Source: Posidonia oceanica
Lineage: Eukaryota > Streptophyta > Magnoliopsida > Alismatales > Posidoniaceae
Assembly (NCBI GenBank): GCA_037176725.1
Contig: JAZBRS010000020.1
Location: 90,776,001-90,840,000, forward strand
Direction: 5' to 3'
Length of the DNA: 64,000 nt
Each line of letters starts with the position of its first letter. Positions within the stretch are counted from its first letter, which is position 1. The notes beneath the pieces are model-generated. The model ran no database searches, was not told the DNA's origin, and saw nothing but the letters and a program-made list of their open reading frames with translations. Shown piece after piece: positions 11,292 to 21,727 of the stretch. The position numbers and the translations under genes were made by a program.

Positions 11292-12359
11292 CAGATCATC
11301 CTGAGGAGACAATGGCTGGACAGTTTAAAAGGGGTATCATCTCCTCGGCACCAATGCTTGAAATTCCCTCACAATGGGAAAATCATCAAGATAGCAGGGG
11401 ACATACTGGGTCAAGAAGCAGTGGCAAATGTGATATACCTACCGCACCAGTTCAGTGTGCTAGAAAAGCCAACCTGTGCTGAAATTGGCAAGAACATAGT
11501 ATCTATGGTCGAGCTAAGAAACAAGTGGGCCAAGCCTAGGCTATTTCACATGAAGAAGGAACCCTCAAAAGGCAAAAGACCCTCCATGAATGTGGGATGG
11601 GAGATCATGAGGAGAATTGGCTACAAGGAAGGCCAGGGCTTAGGCCCAGAAGGAAAGGGAATGAAGGAGCCAGTAAAGGCTTGTGACAGAGAAGGAAGGG
11701 GAGGACTCAGTTTTGACCAGTTCCCTGACGGACGACCATTACAGTGGGATCTACAAGGACATTTTACCAGTGTAGGGATCTTCAATCCGAATTCATCCCC
11801 CCTGGGAAATATTATTTTGACGCAATCAACCAAACACACTCTCCAAAGTGCAGAGGACACAGCCGACGTAAACATTTCCGACTTATTCCAAACACTTGAA
11901 TTGGCAGCAGAGCCTCACGAAGGTCAAACTGTAAGGGAGTTGACAGTAGAGCTTCACGAAGGCCAGACTATAGCAGCAGAGCCTCACGAAGGTCAGACTG
12001 CAGTAGAGTTGCCAGCAGAACCTCACGAAGGTCAGACTGCAACATTGCCGCCACCACTGTTAGGCACACCGGCCCCCAAACCTCTGGACCAACCACCTCT
12101 TTCTTCTTCTCCCTCTTCTTCTGGCACCGCCGCTTCCAAGCCTCCGCTTCTTCCAGCTCCGGACATCTCTTCCTCTTTGGAGCAAAGGCCAGGGCAAACT
12201 CTACGCAAGTCGCAACGACTCGTAGATAGGGTTCGCCGCCTCACGGCTACTCTCTCTGAAGGTTTGCAGCCTCAAAGGCCTGAAGTTGACCCCGATCCAG
12301 GGGTAGACCATGAGCTTCTCGAAGATGATGGGAACGTCGACCATGATGAGCCAGCCTAG
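11292..12359 (+). pseudogene. A1 ORF1 3' part: protease end, G-patch, EPHEGQT repeats
   Basis: The frame enters directly at the B1 junction with QIIL-x-RQWL, the final strand motif of the second protease domain seen in A2. After about 100 residues comes a G-patch domain (11589-11711). Next, at about 11904-12048, are four copies of a 12-15-residue unit centred on the heptapeptide EPHEGQT (one copy LHEGQT), followed by a Pro/Ser-rich linker. The frame ends at TAG 12357-12359 after DEPA. A2 ends its ORF1 at the same place with the same residues, so this stop is ancestral and not decay. The product would be the C-terminal part of a Gag-Pro polyprotein. Only the 5' truncation by B1 breaks this copy. 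Confidence 0.85.
11589..11711 (+). other. G-patch domain coding segment in A1
   Basis: The translated segment has the glycine pattern of a G-patch: V-G-W, then R-R-I-G-Y-K-E-G-Q-G-L-G, then G-K-G, then E-P-V, and ends G-R-G-G-L. G-patch domains are RNA-binding or helicase-activating modules, and in betaretroviruses one is found at the C-terminal end of the protease. Here too it lies about 100 residues after a protease. A2 has the same domain at 38627-38749 with all key glycines kept. Confidence 0.8.
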
Positions 12360-15300
12360 AAAGGCTCCTACCTCTACTGATGGAGGTAACTCTAGGGGCA
12401 TCCCCCTAGATGCTGTAAATAAAACTTTGTTTAATTCTGCATTGTTTTCATTTTCTAGGAATAAAAGTGATTTACTTTTTGTTTTCAATAAAGGAGAGGA
12501 TCACCATGTTAGTTCTAGCAGCTCGCGGTCAACTTCGACCACCGCTTCCAAGACTGTGTGCGTGTGTCAATACACGGAGGCATTGGCTTAGGAGCTGGCT
12601 ACTACTAACATGGTCTTCCTAGTAGAAGAATTTGACCGGTTTGGGAAGTGTGCAGGAATGGAGGCATATGAGCTGGTTAGTTGCAGTGACGAGGAAGAAG
12701 ATCAAGAAGCTGACTCAGACCTCCTTAAGCACCTCATGGACAAATATGATAAGCAAACCAAGGCAACTGAAGAAGAGACCGTGGAGGTCAATCTAGGAAC
12801 CACCGAAGAGCCAAAACCAATACTTATAAGTGCAAGTTTGAGCCCAAAAGAACAGGAGGAAATGGTCCAAATCTTGAAAGAATTTGTGGATGTGCTGACC
12901 TTCAAGTACGAGGATATGCCTGGTCTACAATCATCTCTAGTGGAACACCTGCTTCCACTAAACTTTGGAACCAAACCCGTCAAGCAAAAGTTAAGGCGAT
13001 TAAGGCTGGAACTCGCCCTCAAAGTCAAAGAGGAAATTGACAAGCTCCATAAAGCAAAGTTCATCAGGGTGATTGTGTACCCTAGTTGGGTCTCAAATAT
13101 AGTACTAGTGGCCAAAAAGGACTGGAAGGTTTGGGTTTGCATTGACTATCGTAACCTCAATGCCGCCTGTCCTAAGGACAACTTCTCTTTGCCACATATT
13201 GACTTGCTAGTGGACAATATAGTGGGATTTGAGATGCTATCTTTCATGGACGGTTTCTCCGGTTACAACTAGATTAAACTAGTAGAGGAGGACCAAGAGA
13301 AGACGTTGTTCACCACGCCATGGGGGACATACTGCTATGTAGTAATGCCATTCGGTCTCAAGAACGCCAGCGCAACATATCAGAGAGCAATGATGGCCAT
13401 CTTCCATGACATGATGCACGATTGCATGGAAGTGTACGTTGACGATATCTTGGTCAAATCAAGAACAAGGGAGGCACACTTTGAGGCACTAAGAAGAGTA
13501 TTGAGCAGAGCGAGGCAATATCAACTAAAAATGAACCCAAAGAAGTGCGTGTTTGGGGTAACTGCTGGGAAGCTACTGGGCTTCATCATCAGCAAAAGAG
13601 GAATCGAGGTAGACCCATAGAAGGCTAGAGCAATAGCACAGATGCCCCCACCCCGAAATATCAAGGAACTCAGAGGACTTATCGGCCACTTACAGTTCAT
13701 TAGAAGATTTATCTCACAACACGCAGATCGATGTAAGCCGTTTTATGAGTTATTGAAAGGAGGGAGGGAATTTACTTGGGATGAGAAATGTTAGAAAGCT
13801 TTTGATGAGCTCAAAGCATACCTCATGAACCCCCTAGTCTTGTCAGCACCTATGTCAGGGAAGCCTTTGCTACTATATGTGGCAGTCACTGCATCATCAA
13901 TAGGGGTAGTGTTAGCTCAACATGGTGAGGATGGAAAGAAGGAAAAAGCTATCTACTACCTGAGTAAAACCTTCCTAGATTATGAAGAGAAGTATACAGC
14001 TATAGAAAAGCACTACTTGGCCTTGGTATGGGCATCTCAAAAGCTGAGACACTACTTCCTAGCCCATAAAGTCTGTTACATCGCCAAGATGGACCCAATC
14101 AAATACATGTTCGAGAAGTCAGCCCTCTCTAGAAGATTGGCAAGGTGGCAACTCCTCCTCACTGAATTCGACCAGCAATATGTATCTCAGAAAGCGGTCA
14201 AGGGGCAAGCCATTGCAGATCACTTGGCAGAATTACCAATAGAAGATTATCAACCAGTCCAAACAGACTTCCCCGATGAGGAAATACTGGAAATACAAGC
14301 TACCGAGTCTCCCACTCGACAATGGACTCTCTACTTTGATGGAGCTCTCAACAGACAAGGGGCAGGCATCGGAGTAGCACTTCTCACTCCGGAAGGAGTT
14401 CTCATTCCCCGAGCTGTACAGCTAAACTTCACCGCAAATACCAACATTGTTGCAGAGTACGAGGCCTTGATCCTCGGATTACGCCTAGTGCTGGAGCTAG
14501 GGGCAAAGCGGTTGAAACTCATCGGAGACTCCCAGTTGGTTCTAAGACAAATTCAGAACAAGTATACAACCCTCAACCCAAGGCTAGAAGAGTACAAAGG
14601 CATTGCACGCCTCCTATTGGCGCGGTTTCAGCAAGTGGTGTATTTCCACACCCTCCGGTGTCATAACCTACTAGTAGATGCTCTTGCTTCGTTGGCTTCC
14701 TCAATCGAGTTCCCCATCATCCGGGAGCAAACAATAATGGTACAGCAACACGGGATACCTGCCATTGACTCAACTGAGCCATGGGACGTGGAGCTTAGAC
14801 AGAAAGCTAGGGAATCAAAGGTAGCCACGTTTAAAGTTTGCTACAACATAGAGGATGATGGGAACCCATGGTTCTTTGACATCCAGAACTACATTCAAGA
14901 CGGGATCTTCCCTGACTACGCAACTTCATAGGACAAAGAGGCAGTTCGGAGGATGGCCACAAGCTACTTCATGAGAGCCGAGGTCCTTTTCAAAAGGTCT
15001 TTCAGCGGAATAGAACTACGCTGTGTCACTTATAAGGAGGTTGAAGTTATCATCGGAGAAATGCATGAAGGCATATGTGGAGGACACATCAGTTCTCAAT
15101 TCATGGCAAAAATGATACTGCGCAGAGGGAACTACTGGCCCACAATGGAGGTAGATTGTGCAAACAAGGTGAGAAGGTGCAGACAGTGCCAGATCCACGC
15201 AGATAGAATATGTGCACCAGCATCAGAGTTAAATCCGACTCAAACGGTGTGGCCCTTCTCCATGTGGGCATTTGATGTTGTAGGACCATTCGACACCGAA

Positions 15301-16119
15301 AAGCAGAATAAGTTCATACTCACAGCCACTGAATACTTCACTAAATGGGCTGAAGCAGAAGCGTTCACTGAAATTGCAGCTTCAAATCTTTGCAAGTTCG
15401 TGCGGAAAAATATCCTCTCGAGGTTCGGGATCCCAAAGAAATTAGTAGCAGACAATGGCGCAATCTTCGTATCCCAAGACTTTGAAAAGCTCTATAAGAA
15501 GTTTAAGATTGAATTGCATCATTCATCGCCATATTACCCCCAGGGTAATGGGTAAGCTGAAGCTACTAATAAAACGTTAATCCGAATCCTTAAGAAAACG
15601 GTAGGAGGAGGCGAGGGACATGACTAGACAGATAAGCTAATTGATACCTTATGGGCCTATCAAACCTCCATAAGAACACCTACGGGCCAATCCCCGTTTA
15701 CGCTTACTTTTGGTATGGAGACAGTAGTCCCATTTGAGGTCATGGTCCCCTCATCTAGGGTACAACTCGACGATGAGATAACTGCTGAGGATAAGAGGCA
15801 ATTATTAAATCTATTGTTGGATTTGCTAGATGAGAAGCGGTTGCAAGCAGCTGAGCATGCACGTCTCTACCAAGAATGACTCGCAAGAGCATATAAGAAG
15901 AAAGTAATTGAACGTAAATTCAATATTAGTGAATGGGTGCTTAAAGAAATTTTTCCTCGTAAGCATGGGAAACTAAGACCGAATTGGGAAGGACCATACT
16001 TGGTGGTTGAGGCATATCCGGGCAATGCCTATTGTTTGGCCAGAGAGGATGGCACTAAGCTTGAATATCCCTGGAATGCACTGCACCTCAAGAGGTACTA
16101 CCCTCGATATACACACTGA
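12310..16119 (+). pseudogene. pol: A1 ORF2: RT, RNase H, archaeal-type RNase H, integrase
   Basis: A single frame runs from ATG 12310 (overlapping ORF1 by 50 bp in the +1 frame) to 16119. RT (about 13000-13620) shows the FIRVIVYPSWVSN region and the catalytic YVDD. RT-linked RNase H follows (about 13825-14200). A second, archaeal-type RNase H is at about 14320-14700, with FDGA, AEYEAL, GDSQ and VDALAS supplying the acidic residues; this dual RNase H marks the Tat lineage. Integrase has an HHCC zinc finger (HEGICGGH and CRQC, 15060-15190), the D-D-E residues (FDVVG, ADNGA, and E after PQGNG) and a C-terminal GPY-type module (WEGPYLV). Eight in-frame stops occur: 12589, 13270, 13618, 13792, 14929, 15553, 15625 and 15877. 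At 12589, 13270, 13618 and 13792 A2 has CAG, and at 15625 it has TGG. There is no frameshift. Confidence 0.92.
12386..12458 (+). promoter_or_regulatory. Candidate 73-nt intron at start of A1 ORF2
   Basis: Splice-site-like sequences GGAG/GTAACT (donor) and a T-rich tract ending TTTTCTAG/G (acceptor) enclose 73 nt of T-rich DNA, the size of a plant mini-intron. Both sites are conserved in A2 (about 37880-37953, minus strand). Removal would change frame, and the RT frame is open through the segment, so use of the intron is not required for translation. Ogre elements are known to splice an intron between protease and RT. Here the ORF1 stop lies just upstream of the donor, so the parallel is incomplete. 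Confidence 0.4.
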
Positions 16120-17782
16120 GCCATTAGACTACCCATGCTTGAGGGCCTACTGTTGTTGAAGCCTAGGAGTCATGCCTTAGCCTCACCCCACAAACACTTC
16201 GTGGGAGAAGGAAAGGAAATGATCCAACACTGAGATAGAGGCGAAACCATAAGGGGCCCCCTCCCAGTTCATGAACAACAAGTCCACACACAACCCTCGA
16301 GTCAGACACGTTACCCTAGTACAATTCGGGTAGGCGTCTAAGGTCAAAACCTAGAAGCGCAGAAAGAGGGCAGTGTACCAAATAAAAGAGTATCTCGGTC
16401 CGTCAAGGAGCGAGTATCCATTGACCAAGCACTCAAACGGGGTGAGACTAGTTGCCAGAGTACCCAGAAAGAAAACGAAAAAAAAGGGGTCAGAAAAGAA
16501 GGCAGCAAAGAAGCTGTCCATGTGCAAGAAAAGAAAGAAAATGGAAAAGAAGGCAGTAAAGAAGGTGTCCAAGGGTCAAAACTGAAAACTGAGGAATACT
16601 AAGCACAGTAGGAATCAACCTTGAACTAGGAGGGGTTTAGGCTTCAAATCTTTAGCCGACATCATAGGATAGGACATGGACTTTCCTTCCACCCACATCT
16701 CGCACCGTACACATTCGAGGTAAGGGGCAGAAGCCTAGGTCTAGGGGCAATTAGGTGCCAAAGCAAGCCCAATGTATCTTCTGACTCTGAGATGCACAAG
16801 GGACCAAACTGTCAAGGGTTTCCAGCCATGAGGTCCCCAGTTTCCCAACTTCCCAGAAGATTCTTCGTCTCCCCTAAAAATAAAAAATCCAAAAAAATGA
16901 TAAAACCAAAAAATCCAAAAAAATGCTAAAACCAAAAATCCAAAAAAATGATAAAACAAAATCCAAAAAATGACAAAGTCAAAAATCCAAAAATAGCAAA
17001 AGGGTAAAACCTACCCAACCAACATCACCTCATGAAACTGATAACGAGTTAAGGCCAATGATGCAAAAATTTAGGACATTTTACGACTTCGCATCGTACT
17101 TGACCCCTCCTATTCAGGACGGTCACTTGGTATTCACCTACGAGCTAAGACTCGGATCTCGAGATGGGACAGTCCCTCGTCTGGCATATCATCTTCAGAC
17201 AACAAAGCTGAGGCCAATACTTGTTATTCAAAAATCTAAGTTTCCCTTAGCTTTTTGCATTAAGACCTTTTTTCCTTTCATAGCATTAGGTTTGCTTAAA
17301 GTATGCATTGTATATAAGTTGTTGCCAAGTTTTCTGTAACTATTTTGATTTCACAGTGTTAAAGATGTTTCTGAGTTTCCAGAAGTCACTTTGGACTAGG
17401 GGCAATAGTACCCCTAGATGGATTAACAAATTTGCTGAGGTCATGTAGGAGAACAGTTCAGGGGCATTAAACGAGCAAATGTCAGCGTCCAACGTTGGAC
17501 GCACTATCTGAAGCGTATAACGACCAACAGAGGAATATTGGATGCATGATATTACACGTCTTACGTTATAAGTGCCAGTTTGAGCGACTTACGTTTTTAA
17601 CTGTGACTTAAACTGCAGAATTCTAACAAAGGGCCCTTGATCGAATATCAAAGCCACCAGGGAGTATTTCTAAACTCAGAACAGTCCAAAACACATGAAC
17701 AAGGATGAAAAATGAAAGATATATTTATTCCCTTAAAGAGATGAAAATACATGGTCCCAAAAATAAAAATTACAATAATTGC
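16120..17782 (+). other. A1 spacer between integrase and PMD1
   Basis: No gene is seen. The equivalent A2 region is 32513-34216. At 16866-17010 there is a short AT-rich tandem repeat of about 20-22 bp with the core AAATCCAAAAAAATGATAAA, longer in A1 than needed for a spacer and present as its complement in A2 at 33295-33450. The PMD1-proximal end (17480-17600) carries copies of the family motif in both orientations. The open frame at 16373-16585 is lysine-rich and has a counterpart in A2 but no domain. Confidence 0.7.
17485..17502. promoter_or_regulatory. Perfect 18-bp palindrome built of two family motifs
   Basis: GCGTCCAACGTTGGACGC is self-complementary and consists of two GTTGGACGC half-sites joined at their GTT ends. 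GCGTATAACG follows at 17513-17522, and altered copies follow to about 17600. The A2 equivalent (about 32790-32805) is changed to GTCCAATGTTGGACGC. Confidence 0.7.
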
Positions 17783-19127
17783 CTATCTAATCGTCTTCTT
17801 CCATTTCCTGCGCAGCACGCCCGTCGCTTCAACCCACTCCTTGGGTTTGGGCAGTAGCTTTGAATACCACCTCTAGTGCACATCCTCCCGTGGTAGGTAG
17901 CAAGTCGATGGAGCAGCTGATGACCCATCTGAATCATCATGGCGGTCTAGAGACGACCAAAGAGCCCGAATGTAGTACACCATTACTACATCAGATGGAA
18001 GACTGCGCTCCCGAACCCGAATACGAGGAATAGAGCTCAGCTGAGGTGGCATCCATTTCTTCTGCCCCACCATCTCGAAGCAGTGATGGGAGTTGTACAC
18101 CACAAAGTGGGTGGGCCCTATCAACTCCAACTCAACTGAAGAGCCTCGTGCCTGGTGCTTATGATAAAGGGACATGGAAGGCGCGAAGATGTCAATGGGG
18201 TAGAGGACAAAGAGCAAACCCTTTCCTCGATCAAATCTGTCTTCATTGGCCCAAGCCTCGGGAAATGGACTTGCAGCCACCTGGAAAGAAGGAAAGGAGA
18301 GCCTACAAAATCCCCTCCGGTGGAAACGCTGGTCAGATCGAGACATGTAGCAGCAAGAATGGCAACCGAAGGAGAATGCCAGAAGTGCTCAGTGAGGCCT
18401 ATCAAGAACTCAATGTGATAGACATCTAAGGAGAAGTCCTTGGTGACAAATATGGTGAGGCCTCCAATCAATAAATGCAGACACACCAGTAGCTGATCCT
18501 GAGAGGCAGAGTCCTCAATCCGTCGGAAGCTGAAGTACAGATGTGCCAAGTTAAGCCTGCGACCTCTAATCACTAGGAAGGTAGGCGGAACAGTGAAGAT
18601 ACGGTCTACGAATGTTTGCATATCTGCTGTTCCGTATGGCAACGGGAAGTCAATATCTGGCCGGGCCGCTCCAATCTAAGTCACACCAAGCAGGCCATGA
18701 ACATCCTCTACTAAGGTTGTCACCTCACAACCCCTAAAGAAGAAAGTGTGAGTCTCGGGACTCCAGAAGGCGCATGAGGCATGAAGTAGAGGCTAGTCCA
18801 AGTTTGTGCCCAATAAACCCAAAAGTCCATCAAAGTGTGTACGGGCCAAAACAGACTTCCTTTCCCGAGCCCAAAGCACAAAGTCCTTCACCCAAGGAGA
18901 ATAGTAGGGGAAGTCATTATCAAAGCAGGGTGTTTTGGTAAAATTTAGGATTTCCTGCAAAGAAATTCGAAAGCATGAGGAACAAAAGAGAGTGAAAGGA
19001 CCAATGAAGAAGATCATACCTTCCCCGCTTTGATAAGGGACATCATATGCCCTTCAATCTCTTCCAAAGGTACTGCAACTCCCTTCTTGTTGTGCATAAA
19101 GACGTTGGGAACTGAACTAGAAGCCAT
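17783..19127 (-). pseudogene. PMD1 of A1: antisense two-exon plant mobile domain gene
   Basis: Exon 1 is 19127-19020 (36 codons, starting MASSSVPNVF), the intron is 19019-18955 (65 nt, GT...AG) and exon 2 is 18954-17783. The intron position and length match PMD1 of A2. Exon 2 contains the plant mobile domain core: aromatic-rich FVLWARERKS, then the degenerate ETHTF...EDVHGLLG motif that corresponds to the E-T-H-x-F and L-x-D-V-x-x-L-L-G signature of PMD proteins (MAIN/MAIL-like). A TGG-to-TAG change after GTNLD (about 18790) and a frameshift between about 18230 and 18160 break this copy. Host PMD proteins act in the nucleus in gene and transposon silencing; the role of this element-borne version is unknown. 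It lies opposite in sense to pol and is followed upstream by its own TATA-like box. Confidence 0.8.
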
Positions 19128-19223
19128 GAAAGCAAAAGAGAAGAAAGGAAGAAGCACAAATTGAGAGAAAATCAGTAAGGAGGTAAGGGACAAGTGTGCA
19201 TAAAAGTCCAAGGGGTGGCCAGG

Positions 19224-19231
19224 CTTTTATA
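19224..19231 (-). promoter_or_regulatory. TATA box of PMD1 (A1)
   Basis: TATAAAAG on the minus strand lies 97 bp before the PMD1 start codon at 19127. The same box at nearly the same distance is kept in A2 (31068-31075). Confidence 0.65.
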
Positions 19232-19387
19232 AGCACAAGAGGGCCGTCGGAGATCACACACGCGGGTATTGAGAAAATTTCGCAGCATTCCGGAAGATTA
19301 GCCAAGAACAGGAAAGGAAAGAAAAGATATTCTGGGCTCGCTTCGTTGTACGCAAGATACAGCACGTCCTATGTTAACCGCGCCATG

Positions 19388-19485
19388 TGCGGCGTATAAC
19401 GTTTAAATCGACTTTCCAGCGTTGGACGCAGGAAGTACAGCGAATAACGTTGGACGCACCAAATGAGGCGTATAACGTTTTATCA
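19388..19485. promoter_or_regulatory. Motif cluster upstream of PMD1 (A1)
   Basis: Within about 100 bp are GGCGTATAACGTT (twice), GCGTTGGACGC and AACGTTGGACGC. These fit the family motif GTTRKACGC in both orientations. The cluster sits about 160-260 bp upstream of the TATA box of PMD1 on the minus strand, as in A2. Confidence 0.7.
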
Positions 19486-19945
19486 GTGACTTAGGTCACT
19501 GAACTTGGCTGGATCACCCCCTAATCCTTGTTTGAGTTGCGTAAGCCTGTTTTACCAATCCCAAAGGTTTAACTAAGTTGAAATACACGTATGAGCGTTG
19601 GTTTCATATTTTTTGGACATACGGGCCATTCAGAATCTCCGGTTGCTCATTCCATCAAGAAAATGGCTCGCTAGAGCGTCGAGGACTTCGAAACTCAATT
19701 TTAAAGCTTCCAGGTGAAATCTTTCCTTGTAACTATGTCATTTACATACCATTTCACTTGAATGTGCTGGTTTCAAGTTAATTTGGATTAAAGGCCATTA
19801 TTTTGCTATATTGGTCGCTTAAGCTCATTTTAACTTTGAGAAAGGTATTTCAAAAGAAGTATTTGAGAATTATGCTAAGTGTGCAGAAATCTATAAATAT
19901 TTGTTCTACAAGATCATCGGAGCATACCCTTGAAGTACAAGAAGG

Positions 19946-20272
19946 CTAAGAAACACTCTCTCCCTCACCCTCGGGAGCTGAAGCAGGAGCCGAAGAAGGA
20001 GTGGTAGGAGGACGAGGCGACTGTCAAACAGAAACGCTTGACGGAGCCCTGGAGACGGACCGAGAGTGGTGGCTAGCCGACCGGCGACTTGGTACGGAAG
20101 GAACGGGCACCCCAAGCCTAACACCAGCCGTAAAGGCAAACCGCCAGTAGTGCCCTAGCTCGAACTCAAGCTGGGAGATAACCCCCGCCATGCTCTGAGG
20201 AGGGAAGCAATCAAAACATCAGAAACAAGCAAGGACATAGAGGACATAAAGAAGCACCGAATCAAATCATAC
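19946..20272 (-). pseudogene. PMD2 remnant in A1: last exon and most of intron 7
   Basis: Exon 8 (20194-19946, 249 bp) has exactly the length of exon 8 in A2 and ends with an in-frame stop at 19946-19948. The intron 7 sequence continues to about 20272, and there the match to A2 stops two bases inside the intron. The next bases (GAAGCCAAAGAAG) match the array-side sequence at 25005-25020 of A2. The rest of PMD2 and all of PMD3 are therefore missing, by a deletion of about 5.0 kb. The exon encodes the Pro/Ala-rich tail with no domain of its own. Confidence 0.8.
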
Positions 20273-20273
20273 C

Positions 20274-20361
20274 GAAGCCAAAGAAGTATCCTTTCGACCC
20301 CCTTGGGCAATCCCCTTGGCACGTCATGCTTTCATTTTCGACCCCCTTGGGCAATCCCTTT
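20274..20361 (+). repeat. Left stub of the A1 44-bp array, target of A2
   Basis: About two units of the array unit (CCCTTGGGCAATCCCCTTGG then CACGTCATG...TTTTCGAC) precede the A2 insertion; the array continues at 45559 on the other side. The unit is cut after GGCAC on the left and resumes with GGCACGTCATG on the right. Confidence 0.85.
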
Positions 20362-20366
20362 GGCAC
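20362..20366. repeat. Target-site duplication of A2, left copy
   Basis: GGCAC precedes the A2 left LTR; the same five bases follow the right LTR at 45559-45563. In intact array units GGCAC occurs once, followed by GTCATG, so the empty site is visible. Confidence 0.88.
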
Positions 20367-21727
20367 TATGGATATGGGGTTTTTGGAGGCGAGCTGAAGA
20401 GGAAGATGACGAGCGAGGTTTGGGGAAGAAGAGGCTTCTTTTGGCTCTCTCTTGCTCGCTCTATCTTCTCTTTCTCAGGGTCCCCGTCTTTGTATCCGAC
20501 TCTGTCACTCCACGTGTGATGGAATCGGTGTGATCGCCACTCTCGGTTCGCTTTCGCCGGCCCTCGAAACACCTTTGGGGAGATGTAGTGTGGTTGTTGG
20601 TTCAGCTACCTTGGGACAACGCCAACGTTGCCTAAGGGTGCCCGTGCTTGGTAAGCTCTTTCTTCCTTCTTCCTCCTTGTATGACAAACGTTAGCAAAGA
20701 AAAACAAACAAAACAATATAAAAATGGATCAATATGTGTAGTAACCTATCCAAAATTAGTAGAAAAGAAAACAAAGAAAGCGTAGTGAGATACGTACCCG
20801 AGGAGTTTGATCCCCCTAGTTGCAACTAAAAGAGATGTATGCATAGTTAAAACAATATATGGACTTGAAATAAAAATGCTTGATTATGCTACGGAATTAA
20901 ACATGTGATATCAGAAATGCAAAGGAAACAAATGAAATAGAGTCTCCTCTGTCTATGTACAAGGTGCAAACTGTGTTGGCATGAAGCCAACAACGACAAA
21001 AGGATCCTCAAGCTTTTTTTGAAGACTCTCCTTCTTTCCAAATTCTCTCTTCTCTCTTTCAATTCTTATGGACCTCACTTCTCTAAGATTTTTAATCTCA
21101 AGAGCATGTGAGTTCCAAAAGTTTCTTAACTCTTTTTCTCTCTCAAAATTCAGGCCTTGAACTCTGTAGGGGTACCCTTGCTTTTATAGAAGCACGGGAG
21201 GAATAAAAAAGGACACAAATGCCAAGTCAGTAGAGTTTCCTATTTCAGAAGTGTTATACATTGGAAAACCAGCATATAATGTTATAAGCGAGAGTACTCG
21301 CGTATAACGACCTCCGAGGCATAACTACCAGGATCAGAGAAGATTCTCCAATTAAGGAGTCTTTAAGTGTGATTAAACTCGACTTTGATGGCTTTGACCG
21401 GTCAATAGGTTCCAAAGAAGGCAAAAACATGTTTTTTGGATTAGGCCAAATATGGAAAGCTTTGGCTGACTAGGTTGCCACGTTGGACGCTGGAAAGCCA
21501 ACGGCCAATGTTAGCCGCTGGAAAAGCAGCGGCCAACGTTGTACGCTGAGAAGCCAGCGGACAACACCCTTAATCAGATTAACTTCCAAATTTGGTCAAG
21601 ACGTGAAGAACACTCAGGTTGCCAACATTTGGAGTTTAGATAAGTATAGCATTTTGGACTTGAGAGGAACATTTGGCTCAAGTGAGATTCAAGAATGGGT
21701 GGAGGGCTTCTAAGAGCGACCTAATGC

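Noticed and set aside
19128..19211. Possible signal peptide in front of PMD1 (A1)
   Set aside because: The hydrophobic extension precedes the conserved MASSSVPN start; in A2 the same region upstream of the ATG is not open in frame.
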